Shown here one piece after another: positions 49,451-62,600 of a stretch of DNA of 64,000 nucleotides. The notes beneath the pieces are model-generated. The model saw nothing but the letters and a program-made list of their open reading frames with translations, had not been told where the DNA came from and ran no database searches. Position 1 is the stretch's first letter. Every line of letters begins with the position of its first letter. The position numbers and the translations under genes were made by a program. This DNA comes from Strongylocentrotus droebachiensis (Eukaryota; Echinodermata; Echinoidea; Camarodonta; Strongylocentrotidae): the NCBI GenBank assembly GCA_035222895.1, contig JAVYIG010000872.1, positions 366,257-430,256 on the forward strand. Direction: 5' to 3'.

Positions 49451-50093
49451 AGCAATACTGCAGTACGCCAAAATTTGATCGGTTAATACGTCCCGTTTAG
49501 GCTTTTCGTATTTCCATAATTTGAAATATTACTGAGGCCTTTGCTGTCTGATATTGAAAGAAGGTAATATGAAATTGACCCCATATGTATCATTTCTCTC
49601 TCTCTCCCTCTCTCCAAAAACCAAATTTTGAGATCAAACTTCCTGTACCATCAATCAGGCAGAGGCCTATATAATCATTTATATAAACAGGAATGAAAGG
49701 CCAACAAAAGATTCGGTAGCGACACCTGAATTTCCCAAGGACATGAACAATAACAGAAAATGAAATCATTTATTTCTGACATAATCCTTTCCCCCAAAGC
49801 ATTTGCGTTAAACAAAATTTAAAAAGAGATTACTTTCGGAAATGGTTATTTCTCCGTGACATATTTGCTTGAAGTTACACAACAACAAGTATTTGGCATG
49901 ATGTGTATATAACTTTATGTACACTTTTCCATTATTTAAAAAGCAAGAAACAAAAAAAGAAAAAAGAAATAAACATGATTTTCAGCAACAAATTAAAGAA
50001 AACATGGACGTACAAACGTGCTCTAGTAAGCCACTTCTCTTTAAAACAGTTTTCTTAGTCTCGGGGTGCAAATTAAAGAAAAACAAACCTTAC

Positions 50094-50141
50094 CAATGTG
50101 TGTCAAGATAACGGTCATCCTTGTTTGAGGGTGTGTTTTGT
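50094..50141 (-). CDS. Candidate 48-bp internal exon, unknown gene
   Basis: Excellent pyrimidine tract and acceptor (tttcccattcccttttcattacgag) and a donor (ACATTG|GTAAGG). Entered in phase 1 it reads KTHPQTRMTVILTHI and leaves phase 1, compatible with the first exon at 60607-60505 and the candidate at 31567-31455. A second frame is also open, so the evidence is weak. Confidence 0.25.
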
Positions 50142-50199
50142 CTCGTAATGAAAAGGGAATGGGAAATAAATTGGAAGTTAGTAATGCTCCAGTAATGCT

Positions 50200-52880
50200 A
50201 ACATGCTAGTTGTGTTAGAAGCAGCTATATATCGTATCTTTGCGTGGCAAAATTTCATAATTATCATTCCCAAGAAGATACCCTATACGTACATAGAGGA
50301 ACTAGATTATGCTTTTCAAACAGTTCCATAGTAAGAAGGTAGTTCATTGAAATAAGTGAGATTAATTTCACGTTATACATCTTCTTTCTTTTTTTCTTTT
50401 TTTTCTTGGCTTCATTTCGTCATAGATATTGGGTTGTGGTTGGATTTTACTTTAGGTATGGTGTCTAGTCCAGGGTTGAAATTAGGAATTTGGTTACGGT
50501 AGAAAATCGACCATGTAGCAGATGTCGCCAAATCATGTGTCGAAGAACCTTCTCTCAACAGACGTCGTTTCGATTCTCTCTTTTTAAATCTTAATCCTGT
50601 TTTAAGCTGATCTACCTACCTACAGTCATCAAAGATTGGACACGGCACGTCTGCTCCTTTCAGGCCCTTCGAACTCTTCGGATTGCCCTCATCTTAAAGA
50701 AGGGAATAATCGATACACCGTGCAGGTGTCAAAAGACAGGGCAAATGATTGCTAGCCTGATTGACTGCCGAACATAGACAAAATGTTTGTCTCTACTCTC
50801 CTGCAACCGTAGATCAAAATTCGACAATCTTACTTATGGCAAAGAATTATGTTTTGAGTTTTAACATTTTTTATTTGATATGAAGTCGCTTTAAACTTTA
50901 GCGTCAAATCACACAGCATACACGGTGTTTTGTATGAGAGGTAGTAGTGATGCTACAGTTATGATTGAAAGTGGCACGTGTTTTCATTGGCTTGGGTAGA
51001 TAGTGAAATATTGGATTTTAATAAATCAGGGAAATAACAAAAAAAAGGGAGTTTACCATGATACATAATGGGTAAGATACGTTTACACGTTGTACTGCGA
51101 AAAAGTGTGTTCCATCATAAATATTACAAATTAAAAAAAAACGTTAGTAACACTCCATGTATCATGTGTCACTTACATGACCGCAACACCAATAGGGGAT
51201 TTCCCATATTACTTCCCATGCACTTTCTTGTTCTTTGTCCGAGTTTTTTTTAATAATTTCACTTCTCTATGATAATTATCTGTATTGTTTTTTATCACAT
51301 CAACATTAAAAAAAGATTTAAAGTATTAAATAAAAGCGTAAGTAGATTTCAAATAAGAAGGTCCGAAAGAAAGAGGGAGCTATTAGGGTGATATAAAGCA
51401 GCATCACGTTTACTCTCTACATGATGACTGATTGAACGGTGGTGAAGGTGAATTCACTCCATCGTTTAGCCACTTGACAAAACGATCGATTTGGGGGAAG
51501 AGTTAATCGAAACATTTCGCGCTTATCGCAACAAGTGTGTGTGAGGGCAGGATAACAGAATGGTCTCAATTTGTCAACAGATCAGCAAGAAGTGCTTTCA
51601 TTATATACTTGATATACTACGGTATCATAATAGGCTATCGCTACATTTTTTAACAATAAGCTAAATACAGATGTGTTAGCTCTTTACCGCTCCCATAAAG
51701 TAATGAATTGATGCTAGAAATACTATACTTGGATGAATACAAACAATAATAATAATGATAATAATAACAATAATAATACTCATAATAATAATTAAAAAAA
51801 GACGTTAATGATAACAATTGGCAGATCACAGTGAATTATAATGATATTGAAGAAACGTATGAGACGAAATCATAAACTGACATAAAGATTCTTGACACAA
51901 TTAATCAAAATATTTTTCTGGGGAGACAAGGTGAGCATGAGCCATATAAGTCCCCAAATTCATATTTGATTTCAGTCGAATGATACTGAGAAGCACAATG
52001 ACAAATCTACCCTGACCGTAAATACCCCGTTCCACAGTAGAAGGGGTGAATGAGGGGTGGGGAGAAAAGAAGAAAGAGAGAGAGAGAGAGAGCTCAGACA
52101 GACATACAGAAACAGCGGCAGATAAAAGGACATGTCAACTCATTCGCAAAAGAGACTTATAAGAGAGTTTGTTTTTGTACCCGCCACGAATACTAGTATC
52201 TCAATATTAGGAAGCTTCTCAGAACCATTACCAAAAGTACATATTTTCGAAACAGATACCAACGCTTTTACAAATAAACAAACAAACAAAAACGATCTAT
52301 ATTTGTGAGCGCTTCAATCGTTTACTATAAGGTCGATACAGAATTTTTTCCACAGTGAACAAGTCATTAACAAAACAAAAAAATCGACCCTTATTTACGT
52401 CGTAAAATATGTTGAAATAGCTTGCAATTCTACTTTATTTCGAGGAAGTGAAACCTACAAGAACTCGTAGGGCCTAAAACGGAAACACGATAGATTAAAA
52501 CAATATGATGAACGGACGGAAATTCCGGTCAGAACTTAGATGTCTGATATAAAATTATATAGGTAAGTGTGTCCAATATTACCAGTATTTTGTAGGAGAA
52601 AATATGTATGAAGACAGTGGTTAGTGTTCCACTGCATCTACCTCATTCATGCCAGCACGTAAGTTCAATCGCATATGACTGGGACATTCCTTAATGGGCA
52701 TATATCTAGTTCATTGCTTTCCCAAATTTCCATTTCAATATCATCACCATAGCAACAAGCATTTTTCATTTCATATCATTCTATTTTCCATGATTGATAT
52801 CGGCATAATCATATCAAGACATTTGCATGGCATCCAATTGACTTTCAGTGTATGTGATGTACAGTACATTGTAGTTCCAA
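50200..52880. other. Stretch without confident genes
   Basis: AT-rich DNA with AAT repeats at about 51745-51790 and an (AG)n tract at 52075-52091. Nothing else was recognised. Confidence 0.6.
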
Positions 52881-52888
52881 TACATACA

Positions 52889-53010
52889 CACCGTCTCTCT
52901 CTCTCTCTCTCTCACACACACTCACCCACACACGCACACACACCAACACGCACACGCACATCCACCAACACACACAAATATGGGGCTATGTGAGTGTGTG
53001 TGTGCGTGTG
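52889..53010. repeat. (CT)n(CA)n and (GT)n microsatellites
   Basis: TCTCTC then CACACA runs at 52889-52978, then GTGTGT at about 52990-53017. The CA and GT arms can pair as an imperfect hairpin. Confidence 0.85.
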
Positions 53011-53334
53011 TGTGTACATTACATTCACCAAAAGTTGATTTCATTAGAAAATGTTAAAGAAATGCAGTTGTTTTTTTTACTAAATATGTAAACCTAGCCA
53101 AATAACTTTTAATAACAACTGAAAATGAAAATGAAGTGTTTGAAATAACTTTATATATAGATGTGAGTTTATATTTATATTTTGGAATACTTAACAGCAT
53201 AAGGACTAAAATTCCAGGTTAACAGCATAAAAAGCATGAATTTACGTTTAAATGCATACTATTGAGAGTCTGCTTCCATCCATTTTAATATCTGATAGCG
53301 CATAATACTTCTCAAATCATTTCTGCATTGAGTA

Positions 53335-53736
53335 TTGGGAAAACTGACAGTCGTACTCAAATATTTTCAATTCTGCATTGCTCCAGGCCTCATCCCATTA
53401 AGAGATAAATGTGATTTATCGCTATTCCATGGCAGGGTGACCTCTCAAAACCCTATATCTCCAAACAACACGAAATCCATACAGATGAATTGTTTCTCAA
53501 TCCATACATTTCGCAAAGAGGGGGTGGTCCGATGCATCGTGTTTATTTTCAATCTAAATGGTCATATCAATGCATCAGTCAGGAAATTTAAAGGTACAAT
53601 ACCATTTATTTTAGGATATGATGAAAAATTACACATCTGCGAGATGAATACTGACAAACGCCGATTGAAATATTTCTCAAAATCATGGAATCGGTATGCA
53701 CAATCGCCGCCATTCGTCGAAAGACAAAGTTCGTGA
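53335..53736 (+). other. 133-codon open frame, doubtful
   Basis: One of the longest non-repetitive open frames in the window. A fair acceptor (ttctgcattgctccag, ending about 53384) lies inside. The right half, from TTAA|AGGTACAATACC at 53588, looks like the start of a TTAA-type repeat whose other end may be ACACCCT|TTAA at 53924-53927. The peptide is not recognisable. Probably chance plus repeat. Confidence 0.2.
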
Positions 53737-54932
53737 GCTTCTTTACATTACGTGGATGGGCTTCTAACATTTTGGGTGTCCGAGTTATTCATCAAAGTTA
53801 CTGCGTAATAAAACACACACATCTTTTCGAATGGTGGGTACATTTTCATATTTCACCATTACCTATAAGAGCAGTAATTCATCCAAATAATTCAAATGGG
53901 GTAATTATGCTAACAAACACCCTTTAAACGACCATGTCTTGACTGACTCCGTAATCAATGGTTTAATATCCTTATTTACTGATTAAGTTCAATTGGAGCG
54001 TTATGCTGCCTCTATATGCCTTAATTATTTTTACAAGTACACATCTATCATGTAAATGATTTGAATGGAAACAAATATTAATGTTAATGAATGTTATTGT
54101 TAAATTGTAGGTGGCGTCTTTTTCATGACAATTAGAATCTATCGGTTTATCTCTTCAATTAATTCAGTTAGGGAAGCTGATATTAAGCTTAAGTGGCAAC
54201 AAATTCGGATTTACGAATTCATCACACGGCTTTGCAGATCAACGACGTACCCTTTAAGTTCTGACGTGGAAATTCAAGTCTGCATGGGTCCATGAATAAT
54301 TCATAGCTGCTGTCGAGACTGTTTAGGTTTCTCAGGTTGGAGGGCTGAAGAACAATCTCCTAATTGCGGACTGGTCTAAAGTGACAAGAGGGCGTCTCAG
54401 TGGAATTCAACGAAATTTTATCCCTTTTCCCCCAAATTTGTGGGGCTTCATTTATGTAATTGTAGAAGGGCACTTATGTTTGTTTTTAATACTTCAAATT
54501 CTAAGTGCATTCGTGCAATGATGACACGCAGAAAGAAAACCTTGGATGACATACTGAATACCTACAATTATTAGACTATACATGAAGATCTGAGGGTGGA
54601 TTATTATCTAAGTCATTAAAATCTTAACATTAGCATAAACTTTCAATATAGTATTTTTAGAAATCTATATTTTCATATAGATTTGCCACGTTTCGAAGAC
54701 TGAAAAATCCCAAAAGCGTATTTCATGCCTATATATTATTATGATGACTGCGATAACGGATTTGGGAAAGTTGAATAGCCGAATTAATCTACGGATTTTG
54801 TAAGGTTCTCATGGGAGCGAAATTCTAGCCCGGTAAAAGTGTAGGGTTTGGATTGCCAGATAAGGTCTATAATGGCTTCAATTAGGAGAAATGGATTAGA
54901 TGGCATAGACGAGGTGATATACCTGCATGGGA

Positions 54933-55195
54933 GCAGAGGCGTAGCCACTTGAGGCCACGGAGACGCCTGTCGCCCCCGCCCCCTCGCTTAGCAAAGAAAA
55001 AATGTGAACGAAAAGAGGAAAGAGTGGAAAGGAAAGGGAGAGCGGAAGGGCGAGGAAAAAAAATGATAGGATTCCCTGTCACACCCCATAATCCTTATCA
55101 CCCTAATCGGTGGTTTTGTAACTCGCATTTTCAGTCACAAATGAGTGCAATTGCCCCCCCCCCTCCGCCCTTGTTTTTATGATGCCAGTGCCCCA
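54933..55195. mobile_element. Probable MITE of the GGCGTAGCCA family
   Basis: AGAGGCGTAGCCACTTGAGG at 54934 matches MITE ends at 62961 and 63990. The interior is C-rich (CGCCCCCGCCCCCTCG) and a poly-C run lies at 55154-55163. The right end is not clear (ATGATGCCAGTGCCCC at about 55180-55195). Confidence 0.4.
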
Positions 55196-56896
55196 TTATG
55201 GCCATTAATGTCTGGATCGACTCTAAGATACTCCATTGGATAGAGGGGCACATGCCTTTAATACGAGATGTCAAGAAATATTTATTATTATCATGAGATT
55301 AACTTTGGTGTTCGTCAGAGGAAAGAAGTGATGGAGACTGAGAGCTAATGCAAAATATTTAAGAAGGCTCGATTTTTTTCCTTTAACAAAATTAACACAT
55401 GGAAATAATTGAAGCAAATGGAGTCAAATTTGATTATATAATTCATGTCATTTATTCGAACAATAGTCTACGTAAAATATGTACCAACACTGAAGTTGCT
55501 GCAACATGTTAAACTTAAAATAAAAGCACATTTTCAAAATAAAGAGTCGTCATCCGACACCACCTCTTCCTCATCAGATGAGGTCCAAACAAGGCATGTT
55601 GAAAAACGCAGGAGAAAGCATCTTGTTTTAAGGTCAAATCAATCGATCTCCTTATAAAAATAAAGTTTTGCCGGATCACACTATTAAGTTTACTCTTTGA
55701 GACAATGAATATCAACAAGTCGCTAAGATGATGACAAGTGCAGTTACTATGGAAACTGAAGCGCATCAAGGTACCGTTTTTATTTAGATGTTTTGAATTG
55801 TTAAATGATAATTAATAGCAAAAGAATCATCCTATTAAATCAAATAGGTCCGTCAATAGTCTTGATAAAAGGTGAAAATAATAATGACAACTTACACTGT
55901 TAATTTTGCTAGATATATTAGAAACCCCCTCCACCCATTAAAACATCATTTTAGTATTTTCCCGAGATTTCCCAAGCTTGTAGATACTAATCACACGGGA
56001 CCCTCGAAATGTTCAGCTATAGTTTTTTTTGCATGGTTAGATAATAGTGCTTTATTTGTTTATTGAAAATATAATGCCAACAATATCATTTCTCACCAAA
56101 AATATATCTCTCGGGATGAAACTGCCCAATATATTATGGAATGATGTATCCGCGTAACTTTTGGTAATTAATAAATATCGTACAAGCCCATTTCAGGTTT
56201 AAATTTGCTCAAATTACAGTGAAATGTGATCATGAATGTATGTATACAATTGCCAAACAGTTTGTCGGACACGCTATTATCCTCATAATTATTGGGAAAT
56301 TGTAATCTTTTTTAGTATAATACACTGTTTCATGTAATATCAGAACGGATTGTGAACCCCCATCATCTTGACATTATACTCCATAATAGTCAAATTACTT
56401 CGTAACTTTACATAGAACGTCGTATAATTAGAAGGAACAACATTCTATAAACTCTAACCCACCATAATTTGATCAATGATTTCATAATTATAGCAAAGAT
56501 TATAAGCAAGTCGGGTAATTTGACACATTATTCCCGGCTAACTGGCTATCAACGGTCCGTTATGTCTCTTTAACATTTTAGTTCAAGGTATGCTAAAGGG
56601 TAACAACATTATCTTATGCACTATCATGATGATAGGCTTAACAGATTATGACATTCTCACATTAATTACGATGGATGTCTTGTTTTCCTGGTATTGATGT
56701 CGCTTTACACCAAAAGAGGTAAAGATGAAGTTCTTATTATACACTTGATAATGTGATTAATTCCTGACGCAATTAAGCTTTTCGAGCCATTATAAAATTA
56801 ATGGGAACCATCAGCAAAGGAGACATCTTAAATGGAAGAGCAATTAGGTGCACGCCTATACGGTCTTGACGATCAGGGAATTGCAAATGCTCTACC

Positions 56897-56914
56897 ACCC
56901 CCCCCCCCCCCCCC
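56897..56914. repeat. Poly-C run
   Basis: About 17 consecutive C. Its complement is a candidate for G-quadruplex or G-wire structure. Confidence 0.9.
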
Positions 56915-57109
56915 GAAGGATACAGGATACCAAGTGGAAAATGATGCTAATCAGAAGAAAAAATAATGGAAAAATTTAAAAACATTATGAAAGAAATTAC
57001 GGATATTGAACAAAAATGGTAAAATTTTAGTTCCTAACAGAGTGAAGATAAAAAGGATTGTTGATTGTTGGTGTAAAATCGCACTATAATATAATAATAA
57101 TTTACTTTT

Positions 57110-57345
57110 CATTTACTCAGGTTAACCTTAACTGTACTATAGATACAGCTCTACCTACGGCCTTGTATTTATTACCCCAGTATCGCCAGGTACCCATTTT
57201 TATACGCCTGGGTCGAGAGGGACAATAATGTGTAAAAACTCCTTGTCCAAGCATGGAGGCACTGAGTGAGGATCGAACCCTTGACCTCTCGTATAAGAGT
57301 TAGGAGCCTTCATCTAGACACTTCAGTGAGATGGGTTTAACAAGG
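57110..57345 (-). repeat. tRNA-derived SINE
   Basis: On the minus strand an A-box-like TCTAGATGAAGG (about 57318-57307) is followed by an anticodon-arm-like CTCTTATACGAGAG and a perfect B-box GGTTCGATCC (57279-57270). A non-tRNA body extends to about 57110. This is the layout of a polymerase III tRNA-derived SINE. Exact ends and target duplication were not found. Confidence 0.6.
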
Positions 57346-57600
57346 CCATAGACAGCTTTTTATCAAAATATACATCTGAAAAATATTATTGTAATGATAT
57401 CGGTTCCTTTTTAGAAATATATGCAATGAAGCGAACATTTTCTCAGTTTATGATGAAGCTAGATTAGTAAGGCGTCTCAAACAAAATGTTGCTGTGGCGT
57501 AGTATGCTTATGAATTATGTTGGCGTAAATAGCGCTGGGGATATAGGGGCACTGAACTTCTCATCTCACACCACTGATATATAGATATAATACATTTTTA

Positions 57601-57735
57601 AATAAATAACCAAGTGAAAAAATGAATGAACAGATGAATGAATGAATGCATTATTGATAAATAAATAAATTAAAAGATTAATAAATGGATGGAAGAGTGG
57701 ATGAAAAAATAAATGAATGAATAAATAATTGAATA
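57601..57735. repeat. (AATG/AATA)n tetranucleotide repeat
   Basis: Degenerate AATGAATG, AATAAATA and GGATGGA units over about 130 bp. Confidence 0.85.
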
Positions 57736-58877
57736 GGCTAAAAAAAAAGTATTAAAAAGCAACAAATAGAGAGCTGAAGTTATATGAGAACATGTTCATG
57801 TTTAGTAGCCTAAATTTTCATGAATTTACAGTGCCCCATACAACGAATCGATCTATGCACGCTACGTAATGCTCTTTTTAAATGCCGCATTCATGAAAAA
57901 ACATACCGAAATGTTGGATAATAACCCCAGTCAGCTTCATTTCATGCAATTACACGAGTTAAGCATTTGACATTTCACTCAAACTTGGGTCCTTATTATG
58001 TATGTTGGAGAATAGGGAACAGTTTGAAATTGTAATACTCTAGTCTTGTTCTTCCGTGTACATCAAAACGGAATCGAAAATAGCTTCTTCGAAATCTATC
58101 CTTTTCAAAACGACATGGATCTAAACATATGAATAATCCTTGTACCATATCAGCTCCATACTTAAAAAATTCATCATCAGAACATTAAACAAATATGATT
58201 ATGGATATAATTATGAATATGAAACTAGTCACAAAACTGTGTAAATAGATGATGCAAATAGAGCGTTTTAGACTCCTAAAATAACACAAAGACGGTCCTA
58301 TATTAATCTGTCTTTAATTATAAATCGTCTATAATACTGAAATAATGAAAGTGATAACACTTCCTTCTTCCGAACTATATATAATATGTCTCATGACGTC
58401 ACAATCAATGAGGATCTTGGCAAGAAATCAGGTTTCGATGCAACAGGGAAGTAAAAACTCGAGCACTTCATCTTTCTTTTAATCGGTTTTGTTTTTCTTT
58501 TTTTCCCTCAGAGTTCTCATCATAAACCAGTTTCCTTTTCCAGCCACTTCTAATTGATGTCCACATGATATGTTGAGTGAACTATGCATGTGATAGTGCA
58601 TGTATAGAAACAAGTAGTGATTAACGACAGTATGTAGACGCTTTTAAAGTATATGAGTAATAGCTTCAAGAGAAGATGAAAGTGCTTACATTCTGCATTA
58701 ATTTATCTCAAGAAGTTTGGAGTATAATGTGAATCAATGTGAATCAAATACGCTTCATTATTTCTTAGTTCCCATATACTATAGTGTAGTCTATATCATT
58801 GTATATAGGAGGTCTGCATGTTTGAAAAATGAAGTTTAACAAGAACTAGCTGTTTAACCCTGGTCATCTAGGAAGAA

Positions 58878-58902
58878 CAGAGCCATTGTATCAATGGCTC
58901 TG
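58878..58902. other. Perfect 11-bp stem, 3-nt loop hairpin
   Basis: CAGAGCCATTG, loop TAT, CAATGGCTCTG. It is isolated, without a following T-run in the next bases, and has no matching neighbour. Function unknown. Confidence 0.7.
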
Positions 58903-60504
58903 AATAAAGCATACCAGTCGTATTATTTTTGTAATAATTCTTTGTTTATGCGCATTTTTATGTATACATTTATATTTTTTAAACGGAAAAATAAAACCAA
59001 CGGAATCCATATAAATATAAACATGTTTTAAAAGGCATGTCCATAATTATCGTTGATTTGGAGACAAAAAGACGTTAACTCATAAGCTTTAACAAAGAGT
59101 TAATACCCCTTTGGCTCAACAGTTGGATTGAATTATATGTGAACAAGTGAAACCCCTACACACACACAACAAGAGACAAAAGTGGTATACATTTAGGTAG
59201 CAGGAAAAGGCACAACATTTACAATGACAAGATAAATAAGAAATGCCCTATTTTTGTAAATCAGGCAATTATTTATGTAGGTCGAAATCTCATATATGAA
59301 AATGGTAACATGGTCGTTTTTTATGGTTAAAAAACAGCACGTTTTCATCAAAGAAGAAAATTTCTATTTTTTATGAATAATATCCTTGTTTACAATTTGT
59401 TTATTTGGGGTAAAATATGATTATCCATCTTAAAGGGAAAGCCCACACATCAATGGGAAAAATTCGGACAGACAGTACCTTAGAGGAAGTAAACAAATTA
59501 TTCTAAAATGATCTTGATGGGCTCATTTGAAAACATGCATGGGGGTTGTTTGCAAAGTTGAATGATTTTGTCAAGAGTACATCATATCAATATTTTTCTT
59601 TAAACTGCATGATTATTTTGCGATATTGAGACATCATACAGTTAAACGAAACTAAAAATAATTTAACATAGGCCTACATACTACACGTACGGTAGACGTA
59701 TTAAGGTTTCTAGAAACTTAGGTTGACATAAAATTAGAGCACTGTTTATAGGAAATAAAATGCCCGCAGTTTTGACCACAAATAAGATCGAGTGCATGGT
59801 AGGAAGGACAATAAGAAAAACTTAAATAATACTCATGCTGACCACATTCATATCCGTTTAACTATGGAAACGTTTCTAATGTCACTTTTTAATAGATGTC
59901 TGTTCATGAGATAGAGATCCATAGTTTCTACTCAACTTCAATCAATATACTACGATGCCCTGATTACACGTTCTGTGTGCATGACATGTACCTACACTGA
60001 TCAGCTTTACCATCTTTGTTATTACAGTAAAAGATAAAAAATAAAACTGCTCTAGCGACCACCTGTCTATCTAAAGACCACATTTACTGTTTCTCATTGA
60101 AACATGCAACCTGTACATAAAGACCATTATTCCTTGTCTTCCATAAGCGGCCTTTCACTGTATAAAAGTATTTTGTTGATGTCAACATTGCAAATTACAT
60201 CGAATGGACATGTCATCTAAAGCACGATCTATCATACCGACTGATTAAGTTTTCGATATGTGTCTAATTAGCTTCCATTGTGTTCCGCCAATACTACCCC
60301 ACATAATCATGGCCACATATAAAGCGACAGAGTATCGAATACAACCAATATTGACTTGATTAATTAGACTTTTAGCACAAACGATTGTTTAAACAAATGG
60401 ACGTGATTAACCGTTCCATTGCTGCTGGCTGTATAGTATTGATTTCTTAACCTACAGAAAATAAAATGTAAATAAATGTATAAAAGACGTTTTGTAGTAC
60501 TCAC

Positions 60505-60607
60505 CCATTTCTTTTTCCTCTCCATTTTCAAAGTACGTGAATTTAACCGTTTTGTTGGTTGTGTTGATAGGTCCAGGAGCTCCAGCCGGGGCCGCTGCAG
60601 TCGCCAT
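60505..60607 (-). CDS. First coding exon of an unrecognised gene
   Basis: An ATG in strong context (CGACCATGG, 60607-60605) opens a 34-codon frame: an Ala/Pro/Gly-rich leader (MATAAAPAGAPGP) followed by NKTVKFTYFENGEEKEM. It ends in phase 1 at a consensus donor (AAATGG|GTGAGTA). Codon usage is GC-richer than the flanks. The second half looks like the start of a folded or charged domain, but I recognise no family. Downstream exons should lie between here and about 15 kb if the gene does not overlap PKA-RII; candidates with matching phase are 50141-50094 and 31567-31455. Its phase also fits PKA-RII exon 2, so a distant alternative first exon of that gene is formally possible. Confidence 0.6.
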
Positions 60608-61180
60608 GGTCGTCTGTATGATCCCGTCTCCTAATTGAAAAGGAAACTCTTGACACTTCGCACCCAAGGGGTTAATTTCCAATCAATTCTGCGATGCACA
60701 GCTCTGGTTCGTGAAACCACTACGCGCAGTTAATCCAAAGTGATTTATTCCGAAAAGTTACAGCGAAAGATCTCCAGTTTAAACTTGTCTGATATTAAGT
60801 TTTCCTCACAGACGGAGCAATCCAAGTGATATTCCTTCTTTAAAGTATCGTTTACTGGTTGGTATCATGGATGAACTATATGAACTTCGTGTGATATCCT
60901 TGTGTCTATATACACTGTGCCCCTGGTTGCAAGTTAGTTGACTGTGCGTCTTTATGCGTGCGTATGTTGTGTCAGATAGCCGGTGATGAGTTTCGTGTGT
61001 TCTTTCCGCGCGCTCACGATCGTCTCTGAGCGAGTGAGATATCGGGGATGCGATGTCGTCTGCTACGGAATGGCGTGCGAACACCAAATCCCGTACGTCC
61101 AAAATGACGCCAATCACAAGCCTCTGATGACGGTGCAGAACGCTGTAAGCTGTAAACAAAAATCCTGAGGCGAATTCTGG
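60608..61180 (-). promoter_or_regulatory. Probable 5' UTR and promoter of the 60.6-kb gene
   Basis: GC- and CpG-enriched region (for example CTTTCCGCGCGCTCACGATC at 61001-61020) directly upstream of the strong start codon. The 118-codon and 61-codon open frames here fall in this island and are not protein-like. The exact transcription start cannot be seen. Confidence 0.4.
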
Positions 61181-62548
61181 CTTTCAATCCTATTATGCAG
61201 ACGAGAAAGGCACCATGGCTTCGGTCATTACTTAGATAATCAAATGATTTTTAAAAGCTGATCTTTAGGTTCTCTCAGTGAAAATGCAAGATTAAACAAC
61301 AATAGTTTTCATTGTGGTTAAAGAAAGGAGCTCGTCAATGGAGTGATATGTAGGTCTAATTGTGATGGTTTATTTTGTTTGTTTCGTCTTTAAAAACGAT
61401 AGAAAACTTTCCAACGATCCGATCACTGTTATTGTCCACGTCGGTTTGCACTTGGTAAATACAGGCGATGGCATTACTTGGTTGTGTTTGGATTTGTTGA
61501 AGAGCTGCTTTGAATTACAACTGTTTGTAAAAGGGATACGACGTAGCGGGGCGGTCAAAATGCGACGACGACATATGAGTGAAGACCTTGTCGTCAATAG
61601 ACACACCACTGATAAACATTTACCCTTGTTCGACTGAATATTACTGGAAACCAATAACGCAGCAGGTGATGTAATATTTAATATATAATCTCATTGATTA
61701 TTTCAGTTTCTGCTTTTGTTTCGTAAAGGCTTAAAAGTAAATTGAACAAAATGGATGTGCATGTCCCTCATGCAAAATTTAAAGCATTACATTTTTTATC
61801 TAGCCTGTCACACTTTGATCCCGGATGATCTTCTGATGATAACAAATCATTGATCACTGTCATCAGCTATATACCTGGCCGCCATTTTGACAGCGTGATG
61901 TCATATATAATAGAAATAGAAGACTAACATCAGATGTATTACTTATTCTGGTGGCACCATCAGTCGTGTGGGTGTTCTATCTTTCTCATCATCAATCCTC
62001 CAAAATGGAATATCCAGACGGAGTCACGGATGACGGTTGTGTGATGAGCACTTTTTCTATCAAGACGCCGAGGCAACCGATACATTTCCGTTGTAATGAC
62101 AGTTAGATTAACACTTTACTCGCTCTGTATCAAAACCTCAGACTGCCACATTATTTGGAGTATATGGTCACGTGCACTTTATACGTGTGACAAAAATTAA
62201 CAGTTGCAATTCATTGTTGTTTCATAAATCGATCATAACATGTGAAGAGTTAATCCTTGTTGGTTAAAAAAGGACGGCGTACAGTGCTCAAAACTTTAGA
62301 TTGCTAAACACAACATTGCGATCTAATATTATAGCTGCCAATGATTGAATATGCCGGAAGTAATCTTCTTTGGAGTTTATGATGAAATACAGTATGTCAC
62401 CAAAATTAGTGGGCTCTTCTGGTCCTGAATACAGTTGTATGGTTCTAGTTCGGATCATGTGAGGGTGGCTTACGATGTTATATGACGAGGCATTCGATAT
62501 TTCATTCCTGAGTGAGATGATGATATGATCCATGTGATATTTACTTAC
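61181..62548. other. Upstream region without confident genes
   Basis: Contains open frames of 91-94 codons on both strands at 61362-61654 and a 33-codon plus-strand frame from the ATG at 62005. None is recognisable. No repeats of note. Confidence 0.4.
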
Positions 62549-62600
62549 TCTTTGCACGGTCAAATCTTATACCCTCGATGACCGGATTCTGTCTGTCCAT
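62549..62600 (-). CDS. Possible alternative first coding exon
   Basis: An ATG at 62600-62598 opens MDRQNPVIEGIRFDRAK and reaches a donor (CAAAGA|GTAAGTAAA) in phase 1, the same phase as the exon at 60607-60505. This is what alternative first exons of one gene would show. The reading is short and unrecognised. The 91-codon frame beginning just downstream (62563-62288) is probably intronic. Confidence 0.3.

Noticed and set aside
57270..57345. Functional tRNA gene
   Set aside because: A and B boxes are present but no acceptor stem or tRNA length; better explained as a SINE.
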